This document shows, in pieces, positions 8,109-16,079 of a stretch of DNA of 64,000 nt; positions within the stretch are counted from its first letter, which is position 1; each line of letters starts with the position of its first letter. The notes under the pieces were generated by a model. It was not told the DNA's origin. It ran no database searches and was given only the letters and a program-made list of their open reading frames with translations. The position numbers and the translations under genes are program-made. The DNA is from Clostridiaceae bacterium (lineage in GTDB: Bacteria; Bacillota_I; Bacilli_A; Erysipelotrichales; Coprobacillaceae). The stretch covers positions 1 through 64,000 of the forward strand of contig CABJAS010000006.1 of NCBI GenBank assembly GCA_902363625.1. The letters run 5' to 3'.

Positions 8109-9558
8109 ATATCTCTTTATGTGGAAGACACTCTAGGATGACTTCTTTTTCGATAAACTCTTTTTTAACTCCGTTTAGTTCTTGGTATTGTTCATGCCCT
8201 TTTCCTAAAATGAGAATCATATCTCCTGACTGTGCCAGCTGCAATGCAAATTCAATCGCACTTTTACGATCTTCGATTGCGACATATTTACCACTGGTTT
8301 CTTTCATTCCGCGAATGATGTCCGCCATAATATTCTCCGTTGATTCGTAGCGGGAATTATCTGAAGTAATAATGCTTAACGTTGCATACATTCCTGAAAT
8401 CTTCCCCATCTCATAGCGGCGCTGGCGATCACGGTTGCCGCCGCAGCCAAAGAGGGTTATCAATCGTTTGGGCTGATAGTGCAGCATCGTTTTTAAAATA
8501 TTTTCCATACTTAACGCATTATGTGCAAAATCAATGAACACATTGACTCCCGGATAAGTCTCCACAAATTCACTTCGCCCACTGATATGAATCTCTTTTA
8601 AGGTCTCCTTAATCGTCATCACATCAATTCCGAGATACTCACATACACCAATGCACAACAGCGCATTGGAAACATTGAATTTACCGGGCAATGGGATCGT
8701 AAAAATCAGCTGCTTATAAAGAAACTTCATTCTTAATCCCTGTTCATTCAAATAGTCAACAGCACTGACCGGCTCATCGACAACGCGAGTCAGATCATAT
8801 AAACGAACTTTCCCATTCGCATTATTAATCATATCTACTGCATAAAAATCATCGCGGTTGATAAAGCAGACATCACTGCGCCGCATCAGTTCCATTTTAT
8901 AATGCTTGTATTCTTCAAAACTGCTGTGCTCATTTTCACCGATATGATCGGGAGATAAATTCGTAAAGCAGCCAATATCAAAAGTGAAGCCATCTACACG
9001 ATGCCGCATGATACCGATGGAGGTCACTTCCAATATAACATGCGTATATCCCTGATTGACCATTTCTCTTAAATAATATTGAATCTCATAGGATTCCGGA
9101 GTGGTATTTTCAGAGGGATAGATTTGATCTCCTATAAAAATGCCGTTAGTTCCCATTAGTCCTACTTTAATCCCACTGTTTTTTAGTGTTTCATAGATCA
9201 TAACCGCTACCGTGGTTTTCCCTTTGGTACCGGTAATGCCGATCATTTTCAGCTGACGAGCCGGCTGGTCAAAAAAACGACAGGATAATAATGCCAACGT
9301 CTTACGGATATCCTCGACATAAACCATCGTTACATCCGGATAGTTCAGGCTGCGATTTTCCGTCACAATGGCAACAGCGCCATTTTCAATCGCTTCATTG
9401 ATAAATTGACTGGCATCCTGTCGTGTTCCGTTTATACAAACAAATAGAGATTGAGGTTTAACTTTCTTTGAGTGATAAGCTAAATGTTCAATCTCTACAT
9501 CTAAATCTCCATGCATTAATACAAAATCTATTTGATCAAATAGTTTTGTCAGTTCCAT
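8107..9558 (-). CDS. murE: MurE-type UDP-N-acetylmuramyl-tripeptide synthetase
   Basis: A cytoplasmic Mur ligase that adds the third residue of the peptidoglycan stem peptide. The 483-residue protein has all three Mur domains: the ATP loop GITGTKGKTTVAVMI near residue 106, EVTSIGIMRHRVDGF and FTNLSPDHIG in the centre, and the C-terminal domain with DFAHNALSMENIL, GCGGNRDRQRR and ILGKGHEQYQ. The motif that selects the third amino acid is DNSR (in TSDNSRYES) instead of the DNPR of meso-diaminopimelate enzymes, so substrate specificity is uncertain. The ATG at 9558 has a GAGG SD 6 nt upstream. It is the last gene of the rqcP-yabP-yabQ-divIC run. Confidence 0.9.
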   Translation of the reverse strand: MELTKLFDQIDFVLMHGDLDVEIEHLAYHSKKVKPQSLFVCINGTRQDASQFINEAIENGAVAIVTENRSLNYPDVTMVYVEDIRKTLALLSCRFFDQPARQLKMIGITGTKGKTTVAVMIYETLKNSGIKVGLMGTNGIFIGDQIYPSENTTPESYEIQYYLREMVNQGYTHVILEVTSIGIMRHRVDGFTFDIGCFTNLSPDHIGENEHSSFEEYKHYKMELMRRSDVCFINRDDFYAVDMINNANGKVRLYDLTRVVDEPVSAVDYLNEQGLRMKFLYKQLIFTIPLPGKFNVSNALLCIGVCEYLGIDVMTIKETLKEIHISGRSEFVETYPGVNVFIDFAHNALSMENILKTMLHYQPKRLITLFGCGGNRDRQRRYEMGKISGMYATLSIITSDNSRYESTENIMADIIRGMKETSGKYVAIEDRKSAIEFALQLAQSGDMILILGKGHEQYQELNGVKKEFIEKEVILECLPHKEI

Positions 9559-9573
9559 AGCATACCTCAATCT

Positions 9574-9888
9574 TTATTGATTTTTTTGAGGTAAGATGAC
9601 AACTGTTTCTCCGTCTTTTGTGAAAACATAATTTTCTCTGGCATATCGTGTGACATAATCTTCATTATTCAACATTTCGATTTCCAGCTGAATCGCTGCT
9701 TTTTCTTTTTCCAGCGCTTCTTTTTGTGCCGTTACTTCGGCCATTTCTTTCTTCTGTGTTTCAATGGTTTTATAATAATCTGAGACCAGCAGCCCCAATA
9801 AAACAACACTTACCATTAAATACGCTACTCCTCGTAGTTTTGAGAAGTCGAGTTTTCTTTTCTTTTTTTTATGCTTTTTCGCAGCCAC
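9574..9888 (-). CDS. divIC: Septum formation initiator DivIC/FtsB family
   Basis: A 104-residue divisome protein. It has a basic cytoplasmic N-terminus (AAKKHKKKKRKLDF), one membrane segment (YLMVSVVLLGLLVSDYY, about residues 22-38), a coiled coil (KEMAEVTAQKEALEKEKAAI, about 45-80) and a short extracellular tail (YVTRYARENYVF) that is the family signature. Start is GTG at 9888, with AGGTGAG SD 3-4 nt upstream. The gene overlaps the 3' end of yabQ by 64 nt, an unusually long overlap. The yabP-yabQ-divIC order is as in Bacillus. Confidence 0.9.
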   Translation of the reverse strand: MAAKKHKKKKRKLDFSKLRGVAYLMVSVVLLGLLVSDYYKTIETQKKEMAEVTAQKEALEKEKAAIQLEIEMLNNEDYVTRYARENYVFTKDGETVVILPQKNQ

Positions 9889-10271
9889 TGTCTCACCTTC
9901 TTTTTGCATAGCTTTAATATACCACAAATCTTTTTAAAAATGAATACGCAGGGGCTAAAAATATATTTCAGCCCACGCATCACATATTCCATGTAATATA
10001 ATGTATAAACTGCATAATAATGCTCATACATAATCAAACCCATCGTTAGACATAACAGCATATAAAGATTGATTTGACCATCATTGATGTAAACATTCAC
10101 GATCACATAAAGAAAAGAAAAAGCTGCCATCATTACCACTTCAAGCAAATAACGCAGAATCGTTTTCCTTAAAACAAACACCAAGCGATTGATCGCACTG
10201 TAAATAAATCCCATGATGAGTCCGTAGGCAAACGATACCAGCAAACTTAGAAATTGAACTGAAAGGCTCAT
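9825..10271 (-). CDS. yabQ: Spore cortex biosynthesis protein YabQ
   Basis: A 148-residue membrane protein of the YabQ family, needed in Bacillus for spore cortex formation from the mother cell. It shows about four hydrophobic segments in the first 100 residues (SLLVSFAYGLIMGFIYSA, then VVMMAAFSFLYVIVNVYI and MLLCLTMGLIMYEHYY) followed by a basic tail. It starts in a TAATG overlap with yabP and its own 3' end overlaps divIC. Identification rests on fold, length and gene order more than on strict motifs. Confidence 0.85.
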   Translation of the reverse strand: MSLSVQFLSLLVSFAYGLIMGFIYSAINRLVFVLRKTILRYLLEVVMMAAFSFLYVIVNVYINDGQINLYMLLCLTMGLIMYEHYYAVYTLYYMEYVMRGLKYIFSPCVFIFKKICGILKLCKKKVRQWLRKSIKKRKENSTSQNYEE

Positions 10272-10564
10272 TATTTAAGTAATTTTCCCAGCATCTTTTC
10301 TTTTTGGACCATTTTCTTCTTGTTTGATACATAACTCATTGATTCAATATTCCCTTTGATGCCAACTTCTCCTTTTTCCTGATCATAGCGTGCCAAAGCT
10401 AATTCATTGCCTATGATATTCAAGAATCCGAGTGAAGTTTCAATCAAAAACTCTAAAGAATCAAAGCTTTCTATTTTTTTAACACCTGTTAATTCCACCG
10501 TTTTACGATCTTTTAAGTAAACATGATGAAACGGTGCATGGTCAAAATGGACATTATTTTCCAT
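10271..10564 (-). CDS. yabP: Sporulation protein YabP
   Basis: A 97-residue YabP/YqfC-family protein required for sporulation in Bacillus. The signature is a short beta-rich domain: RKTVELTGVKKIESFDSLEFLIET followed by GFLNIIGNELALARYDQEKGEVGIKGNI. The start is ATG 10564 with a GGAGG SD 7 nt upstream; the longer in-frame reading begins before this SD. Its stop overlaps the yabQ start by 1 nt. Confidence 0.92.
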   Translation of the reverse strand: MENNVHFDHAPFHHVYLKDRKTVELTGVKKIESFDSLEFLIETSLGFLNIIGNELALARYDQEKGEVGIKGNIESMSYVSNKKKMVQKEKMLGKLLK

Positions 10565-10620
10565 ATTGATTCCTCCTTTCATCATAAAATATGAAAAAAG
10601 GCACTCTATTATGTCAAAAC

Positions 10621-10893
10621 TTAATCATCATAATTCTGACTGATTTTCTCTTCTTTTACTATTTCATACAACATCGTACTATCATTTTTTAAAACATGCT
10701 CCTTGAGTTCCAACACTTTGACAACTAAGCGGCGAGTTCCAAACTCAACCGTAATCAAATCTCCGATCTTAAGCTGGGTACTTGGCTTTGCCACTTTATC
10801 ATTCACAAGCACACGTTCACTTTCCGCAATTTCCTTTGATAAGGTACGTCTTTTGATAATACGCGATACTTTTAAAAACTTATCTAATCTCAT
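10621..10893 (-). CDS. rqcP: RqcP (YabO) S4-domain ribosome quality control protein
   Basis: A 90-residue S4 RNA-binding protein, homologous to Hsp15/YabO. In Bacillus RqcP acts with RqcH on stalled 50S subunits to add C-terminal alanine tails. The S4 domain fills the chain: MRLDKFLKVSRIIKRRTLSKE, SERVLVNDKVAKPSTQLKIGD and LITVEFGTRRLVVKV. An AAGGAG SD lies before the ATG, which overlaps the ugpQ stop by 4 nt (ATGA). It leads into yabP after 56 nt. Confidence 0.93.
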   Translation of the reverse strand: MRLDKFLKVSRIIKRRTLSKEIAESERVLVNDKVAKPSTQLKIGDLITVEFGTRRLVVKVLELKEHVLKNDSTMLYEIVKEEKISQNYDD

Positions 10894-11615
10894 GATTTCT
10901 CCTTATTTACTATCTTTTTAGCGGCTAAAACACGGTTCGTAATACACATATTGACTCCATAACCGCTGACCATTTCTAAGTTTTCCTCTTTATTAGGTGT
11001 CCATACATTGAGCTTCAATCCATTTTCCAATGCTTTTTTCACTATGGTATCTGTCAGCATTGAATAGCGAGGATGCAAGTAATCAATTTTATAATGTCTT
11101 GCCTTAATGGCATTATCTTCAAAACGGCGCTCAAACACAAAACCGGCTTGAATCGTTGGATCAATTCCTTTTAATTTGGTTAATGAATCCATATGACTTG
11201 ATGAAAAAATCACTTGATCCAACAAACCATATTTTTTAACTAACTCATAGACCTTTTCTTCAAGACCGACATAATCAATACAGTCCGTTTTCAAATCTAA
11301 GATTAACGGTACCTTCTTTTCTTTAGATAACGCTAATAACTGTTCAAGATTAGGAATTTTCACCCATTCTCCCACATCCTTGCCATTATTAAATTCAAAT
11401 TCCAGTAATTCACGATAAGTGTAATCTTTGACCCATCCCATACCATTAGAAGTACGATCGATTGTTTCATCATGGATCAATACACAAATTCCATCTTTAC
11501 TTAATTGAACATCGGCTTCGATTCCGTCAGCCCCTTTATCAATCGCCTGAGTAAAAGCCAGCATCGTATTTTCCGGGTACTGATCACTTGCACCACGATG
11601 TGCATAGACTTTCAT
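10890..11615 (-). CDS. ugpQ: Glycerophosphodiester phosphodiesterase
   Basis: A 241-residue GDPD TIM-barrel enzyme that hydrolyses glycerophosphodiesters to glycerol-3-phosphate and an alcohol. The catalytic motifs are visible: AHRGASDQYPENTMLAF (His near residue 6), GIEADVQLSKDG and VLIHDETIDRTSNG (Glu, Asp and His near residues 33-51). No signal peptide is present, so it acts in the cytoplasm. It overlaps rqcP by 4 nt and is the first gene of the run down to murE. Confidence 0.92.
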   Translation of the reverse strand: MKVYAHRGASDQYPENTMLAFTQAIDKGADGIEADVQLSKDGICVLIHDETIDRTSNGMGWVKDYTYRELLEFEFNNGKDVGEWVKIPNLEQLLALSKEKKVPLILDLKTDCIDYVGLEEKVYELVKKYGLLDQVIFSSSHMDSLTKLKGIDPTIQAGFVFERRFEDNAIKARHYKIDYLHPRYSMLTDTIVKKALENGLKLNVWTPNKEENLEMVSGYGVNMCITNRVLAAKKIVNKEKS

Positions 11616-11767
11616 AACACCACCCCTTTATATAAGTATACGATAAAAGTTTCACAATGTGTAGAAAGAATTCACAGTGTGGATATGTTTACTCATTTTT
11701 ACAGAATTTGAATGTTACTATCAAAGCTGTAGAAATATGTTATAGTAGGGATGAAAAAAGGAGGAAC

Positions 11768-12553
11768 ATGATGATTAAAGCAATTTTCTTTGATGTGGAT
11801 GGAACCTTGTATTCTCACACATCCCATTCAATACCTAAAACTACCCTGACAGCTTTAAATAAACTAAGAGAAAAAGGGATTCAGCTCTATATTGCTACAG
11901 GGCGTCACATGCTAGAATTAGAGTATCTTAGAGTTCCCGAAGCCTTTTGCTTTGATGGTTATATCACTTTAAATGGGCAGTATTGCCTAGATCATGAGGA
12001 AGTGATTTATCATCGTCCCATTGATCCAGAAGACATACAGTGCTATTTGGATTATATAAAACAAAATCCAATCTCCACTTTATTTATTGAAAAAGATGAT
12101 ATGTATGTTAATTTTGTTGATGAACATACGATTGCTGCCCAAGCAGCGATCTCCTCACCAATCGAACCGGTACGTGATCAGATTGACGGAAAAGCACCGA
12201 TCTATCAGATGTGTCCTTATGTTAGCTTAGCTACTCATCAACAGATCTTAGCTTCTTTATTACCACATTGCTCGATTACTTCTTGGCATCCGCAGGCACT
12301 GGATATTACTCCGCTAAACGGAACGAAAGTCACCGGTATTGAAAAAATTATGGAGAAATACGGCTATCAAAAAAATGAAGTCATGTCTTTTGGTGATGGT
12401 CATAATGATTTGGAAATGATGGAGCATACCGGTCTTTCCATTGCCATGGGAAACGCCAATGAAGAAGTGAAAAAAAGAGCCGATTATATTACCGCTTCTG
12501 TTGATGAAGACGGCATTTATCTAGCTCTCAGCCATTATGATTTACTAAAATGA
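11768..12553 (+). CDS. Cof-type HAD-IIB family phosphatase
   Basis: A 261-residue haloacid dehalogenase-superfamily hydrolase, of the Cof/YidA kind that dephosphorylates sugar phosphates and similar metabolites. Motif I is IFFDVDGTLYSHT (nucleophile Asp), motif II is LYIATGRH, and the C-terminal motifs are the Lys of GTKVTGIEK and the Asp pair of SFGDGHNDLEMM. The C2B-type cap lies between. ATG 11768 or the adjacent ATG 11771 both follow an AGGAGG SD; the second has better spacing. Substrate cannot be predicted. Confidence 0.9.
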   Translation: MMIKAIFFDVDGTLYSHTSHSIPKTTLTALNKLREKGIQLYIATGRHMLELEYLRVPEAFCFDGYITLNGQYCLDHEEVIYHRPIDPEDIQCYLDYIKQNPISTLFIEKDDMYVNFVDEHTIAAQAAISSPIEPVRDQIDGKAPIYQMCPYVSLATHQQILASLLPHCSITSWHPQALDITPLNGTKVTGIEKIMEKYGYQKNEVMSFGDGHNDLEMMEHTGLSIAMGNANEEVKKRADYITASVDEDGIYLALSHYDLLK

Positions 12554-13261
12554 TGATTGTTCATCATTTTTTCTTATTTTATTTACATTGCGGTTCATTA
12601 AGCGACGCCCTACATGGCGAAATAAAAATGCTTTGCCTTTAGATAATGTCTGATGATGCTCCAGCAGTAAATCATCGGGAGAATCATAGACACCAAAATC
12701 CTGATTGATGCCTTCGCTTTGAATATACGTATTATTTTTGTCCCAGTCAATTACTAAATGCCTGAAATCCTTAACTGCCACCCCATAGCCGCAAAAAGCA
12801 CCGGTGCAGTCTTTAAAGACGGTTTGTAATTGGGTTAAATATGTCCAGTCTAAAATATAGGCTTCCAGTTCATACCAAGTTCCTTCAAACCATACCTCGA
12901 CCCAGCTGTGAAATACATTGCGGGGAGCAAGCTTATAAACAAAGCCGGTCATTGCCCCTTTTTGCAGCGACTTATCGATCGTGAAGCCATGAATGCGGCA
13001 GGGAATCCCCACGCCACGCAGCAGTGCCATGAATAAAGTTCCTTTTGTATTGCATTGTCCATAGCCATCTTTTAAAACCTGTGCGGCAGAGATTTCATCA
13101 CTGACATTATAGCCAAAATAAATCTCATCACGCACAAAGGCATAAATAGATTTAATTTTTCGTTCATCATCCAGCCTTTTCCAGCCACGCTTCAAAATCA
13201 GATTCTGCAGCATTTCAGAATTAAAATCAAGCATCGCTGTTTCTTTCAAGTAGCGTTCCAT
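12545..13261 (-). CDS. Transglutaminase-like domain protein
   Basis: A 238-residue protein with a transglutaminase/protease core. The catalytic triad is visible: Cys in KDGYGQCNTKGTLFMALLRGVG (near residue 70), His in NVFHSWVEVWFEGTWYELEA (near residue 115) and Glu/Asp shortly after. No signal peptide is seen, so it should be cytoplasmic. It sits 10 nt downstream of the DeoR-type regulator and could share its transcript. Whether it cross-links or cleaves is unknown. The C-terminus overlaps the converging HAD gene by 9 nt. Confidence 0.82.
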   Translation of the reverse strand: MERYLKETAMLDFNSEMLQNLILKRGWKRLDDERKIKSIYAFVRDEIYFGYNVSDEISAAQVLKDGYGQCNTKGTLFMALLRGVGIPCRIHGFTIDKSLQKGAMTGFVYKLAPRNVFHSWVEVWFEGTWYELEAYILDWTYLTQLQTVFKDCTGAFCGYGVAVKDFRHLVIDWDKNNTYIQSEGINQDFGVYDSPDDLLLEHHQTLSKGKAFLFRHVGRRLMNRNVNKIRKNDEQSSF

Positions 13262-13270
13262 TGTTTTATC

Positions 13271-14017
13271 CTATACCTTATAGACATCGATATGATGTTC
13301 TTTCAAGACCGCTTCATCTTCTATCGAAAGCTGTTCATCCGTAAAAACTGAACTGATCTGATCAAAGCGGAACTGCAAAACGACACCCTGTTGATGAAAT
13401 TTAGTAGAATCTGTCAGTATTGCTACATGCTGAGCTGATTCTGCCATGTTGCGAACGGCTTCACAGCGCAGCATATCCCCACCTGTAAATCCCCTCTGTT
13501 TTAAAAAGCCATCGGTTCCAACAAACAGCTTATCAACAAATAAATCCGCTATCTGCAAACGAATCATCGGTCCTACAGTGACCTGTGACTCTTTTTGATA
13601 GTCACCGCCTAATAAAATAACTTTGCATAAAGGCGCTTCTTTAATATAAGAAGCAATGAAAGCAGAATTGGTAATGATCGTGACCTCTTTTTTGTGATAA
13701 GCCAGCTCTGCCGCTAACAGCGCACAGCTTGATCCGGATTCAATCATCACCGTCTCACCGTCATTGACTAAAGCTGCTGCTTTCTTGGCAATTCTTAATT
13801 TAGTATCATAATTAAAAGCTAAACGTTTATTGATATCATCAGAATTATTTAGTACCGCAAAGCCATGCTCACGAATCAGCAGTCCCCTTGAAGTTAGTAA
13901 ATCTAAATCCTTGCGAATCGTCACTTGAGAAACATTAAGCATTTCCGATAGCTTTACTACTTCCATTTTTTTATGTTCATTGACAATGTCTAAAATCTTC
14001 GTTTGTCGTTCATTCAT
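13271..14017 (-). CDS. DeoR/GlpR-family transcriptional regulator
   Basis: A 248-residue repressor with an N-terminal winged HTH (KMEVVKLSEMLNVSQVTIRKDLDLLTSRGLL, residues 15-45) and a C-terminal DeoR sugar-phosphate sensor domain (MIESGSSCALLAAEL, TIITNSAFIA, LLGGDY, FVGTDGF). The ATG at 14017 has an AGAGG SD 8 nt upstream; the GTG three codons before lies inside that SD. It is divergent from a glycyl radical activase. The shared gap holds TTTCATTTGAAA overlapping the activase -35 box, near-identical to palindromes at the glycyl radical enzyme promoter (48698, 48770). It is the best candidate for their regulator (inference). Confidence 0.9.
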   Translation of the reverse strand: MNERQTKILDIVNEHKKMEVVKLSEMLNVSQVTIRKDLDLLTSRGLLIREHGFAVLNNSDDINKRLAFNYDTKLRIAKKAAALVNDGETVMIESGSSCALLAAELAYHKKEVTIITNSAFIASYIKEAPLCKVILLGGDYQKESQVTVGPMIRLQIADLFVDKLFVGTDGFLKQRGFTGGDMLRCEAVRNMAESAQHVAILTDSTKFHQQGVVLQFRFDQISSVFTDEQLSIEDEAVLKEHHIDVYKV

Positions 14018-14097
14018 ATTCAGCACCTCTTATGTAAGCAGTATAGCATAATCCTTTGTATTAGACAATTTAATTGTTTCAATTAAGATATTATCAC

Positions 14098-14109
14098 TTT
14101 CATTTGAAA
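14098..14109. promoter_or_regulatory. Operator TTTCATTTGAAA, matching the glycyl radical enzyme promoter palindromes
   Basis: One base differs from the perfect palindrome TTTCATATGAAA found twice at 48.7 kb. Its right half forms the -35 box of the activase promoter (TTGAAA, 14104-14109), so a bound protein would block transcription. Confidence 0.55.
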
Positions 14110-14132
14110 TATATTTTATATTTATATGTAAT
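14104..14132 (+). promoter_or_regulatory. Promoter of the glycyl radical activase
   Basis: -35 TTGAAA (14104-14109) and -10 TGTAAT (14127-14132) with 17 bp between them; the start would be near 14139, about 47 nt before the ATG. Confidence 0.5.
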
Positions 14133-14185
14133 TATTAATTTACTATTAAAGAGGAACATGCTATTATGGGATAGAGGTGAAATAC

Positions 14186-15079
14186 ATGAAAGCCACGATT
14201 TTCAATATACAAAAATTTAGTATTCATGATGGCCCCGGCATTCGCACAGTCGTCTTTTTCAAGGGATGCCCCTTGCACTGTAGCTGGTGTTCTAATCCTG
14301 AATCACAATCCACTCATATTCAATTAACTTATAATCTATCGGTATGTCAGCATTGCTTGACATGTCTTCATCAATGTCCGACACAAGCCATTACCCATAA
14401 TCAAAACAAAATTCATTTCGATTCTAAAAAATGTACGCTCTGTCTTCAATGTATCGAAGCCTGTCCTATGCAGGCGATTGATAAGGAAGGAGAAGAGAAG
14501 GCGATTGAGGACATTGTTCAAGAGGTATTGAAAGATGTTCCTTTTTATGAGGAATCCGGTGGCGGGGTTACATTTTCCGGCGGCGAGTTTTTAAGCCAGC
14601 CCAAAGCTGCTTTAGACCTAGCTTATCAGTTAAAAGCACATCATCTTCATCTAGCCTGTGAAACAACCGGATTTTGTGCGCATGATACATTTAAAGAAGT
14701 AATTGCGCCCTTTGATCTGCTTTTGTTTGATATGAAACACCATGATCCAAAAAAGCACCGCCAGTATACCGGTGTTTCCAATGATCTGATTATCAAAAAT
14801 CTGACTTATGCCATTAAACAGGGAAAAGATGTGATCGCTCGGATTCCGGTCATTCCCCGTGTCAACGATGACTTAACAGATGCCAAGGAGTTTTCGCATT
14901 TGCTGCAAAGGATTGGAATAAAACGAGTTGATCTTTTGCCTTTCCATCAGTTCGGTCAAAATAAATACGAACTGTTAGACCAGTCTTACGAAATGAAAGA
15001 TGTTCCGGCATTGCACCCGGAAGACTTAAAAGCGTATCAGCAGATTTTCTTAGATGATGGCTTGGACTGTCATCTTTAA
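14186..15079 (+). CDS. Glycyl radical enzyme activating protein (radical SAM)
   Basis: A 297-residue radical SAM activase of the PflC/YbiY type. The SAM cluster motif is CPLHCSWC (CxxxCxxC, near residue 30) after FSIHDGPGIRTVVFFKG. Two inserted ferredoxin-type [4Fe-4S] motifs follow (CQHCLTCLHQCP and CTLCLQCIEACP), which separate dehydratase/PFL2-type activases from plain PflA. GGGVTFSGGEFLSQP is the substrate and SAM-binding loop. It generates the glycyl radical on a partner enzyme; the fitting partner here is at 46279, because nrdD has its own nrdG. ATG 14186 has an AGAGGTG SD; an upstream in-frame GTG lies within it. Confidence 0.93.
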   Translation: MKATIFNIQKFSIHDGPGIRTVVFFKGCPLHCSWCSNPESQSTHIQLTYNLSVCQHCLTCLHQCPTQAITHNQNKIHFDSKKCTLCLQCIEACPMQAIDKEGEEKAIEDIVQEVLKDVPFYEESGGGVTFSGGEFLSQPKAALDLAYQLKAHHLHLACETTGFCAHDTFKEVIAPFDLLLFDMKHHDPKKHRQYTGVSNDLIIKNLTYAIKQGKDVIARIPVIPRVNDDLTDAKEFSHLLQRIGIKRVDLLPFHQFGQNKYELLDQSYEMKDVPALHPEDLKAYQQIFLDDGLDCHL

Positions 15080-15267
15080 AAGAAGAATTTAATCATAAAG
15101 TCACAAAGGATGACAATCGTTCCGACACTTAAAAATAAAGCTGTGATCATGCTAATTGAGAGAAAAAACATTATCCCTATCATTTTAAACAGACATAGAC
15201 TGCTTTCCAATCTATCCTTGATTAGATATTGTGATTTTTCTTGTGACATGCTCATTATAATGTGCAT
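15076..15267 (-). CDS. Small membrane protein of unknown function
   Basis: A 63-residue reading frame with a good SD (GGGGAG, 6 nt before ATG 15267). The N-terminal half is polar (SMSQEKSQYLIKDRLESS) and the C-terminal half is one strongly hydrophobic segment (MIGIMFFLSISMITALFLSV). It lies after the kdpE terminator and converges with the activase gene, overlapping it by 4 nt. I do not recognise it. A longer opposite frame (15110-15355) lacks an SD. Confidence 0.4.
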   Translation of the reverse strand: MHIIMSMSQEKSQYLIKDRLESSLCLFKMIGIMFFLSISMITALFLSVGTIVILCDFMIKFFF

Positions 15268-15356
15268 ATGGATCTCCCCTTTTCTACTTAAACAATACCA
15301 TTTCTTTCATAAAGATGGCATCAAGGGTATATCCGATATCATTAAAGTTATATAAA

Positions 15357-15382
15357 GAAAAAGGGAAACTATCCCTTTTTTT
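15357..15382 (-). terminator. Terminator of kdpDE
   Basis: Stem AAAAAGGGA/TCCCTTTTT with a 5-nt loop that contains the kdpE stop codon; followed on the minus strand by TTTTTC TTTA. Confidence 0.75.
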
Positions 15383-16079
15383 GTTCGATTTGAAGCATAC
15401 GGTACCCAACCCCGATATGGGTTTGAATATATTGCGGATGTGCCGTATCCTTTTCAATCTTTTTACGCAAAGTTGCCATAAATACTCGAAGGGAAGGCAC
15501 ATCCTCCGCTATTGCATTCGCCCATACCTTTTGCAGTATATAGTTGTGAGTCAGCACTTTTCCCACATTTTTAGCTAATAAACAAAGTAATTTATATTCA
15601 ATCGGTGTTAAATGAATCTCCTTACCATCAATATAAACAAGACGGGTTGTGTAGTCAATCCGCAAGGCTCCGTTGATAAATTCGGTTTCATCCGGTTTCA
15701 CCTGAGCATCATAGTTTAAACGACGGATCGTTACACGCAAACGAGCCAATAATTCTTCAACACTAAATGGTTTAGTAAGAAAATCATCTGCACCGGCATC
15801 CAGCGCTTCGATTTTATCGCAGTCCTCGCTTCTGGCACTGACCACGATGATCGGAACATTCGACCATCCCCTGATTTTCTTAATCACATCAATTCCATCC
15901 ATATCCGGCAAACCTAAATCTAAGATAATAATATTCGGCGCTCTGGAAACAGCTTCCATAATTGCCGATTCTCCTGTTTTGGCAGAATAAAATACATAAT
16001 GCTGAGTTTCTAAAGTGGTGGTAATCAGATTGCGTATCGCACGGTCGTCTTCCACAACTAAAATAGTAATATCAATCAT
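15369..16079 (-). CDS. kdpE: KdpE response regulator
   Basis: A 236-residue OmpR/PhoB-type response regulator. The receiver domain has the acidic pocket (VVEDDRA), the phospho-acceptor Asp in IIILDLGLPDMDG (near residue 53), the Ser/Thr switch (VSARS) and Lys (LTKPF). The winged-helix DNA-binding domain follows (HLTPIEYKLLCLLAKNVGKVLTH and VFMATLRKKIEKD). The start is ATG 16079, 9 nt after an AGGAGG SD and overlapping the kdpD 3' end by 8 nt. It should bind the direct repeats upstream of kdpF and kdpD. Confidence 0.95.
   Translation of the reverse strand: MIDITILVVEDDRAIRNLITTTLETQHYVFYSAKTGESAIMEAVSRAPNIIILDLGLPDMDGIDVIKKIRGWSNVPIIVVSARSEDCDKIEALDAGADDFLTKPFSVEELLARLRVTIRRLNYDAQVKPDETEFINGALRIDYTTRLVYIDGKEIHLTPIEYKLLCLLAKNVGKVLTHNYILQKVWANAIAEDVPSLRVFMATLRKKIEKDTAHPQYIQTHIGVGYRMLQIEQKKG

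Noticed and set aside
15110..15355. 81-codon plus-strand frame after the activase
   Set aside because: No SD, and it is antisense to a better supported small membrane gene and across the kdpE terminator region.
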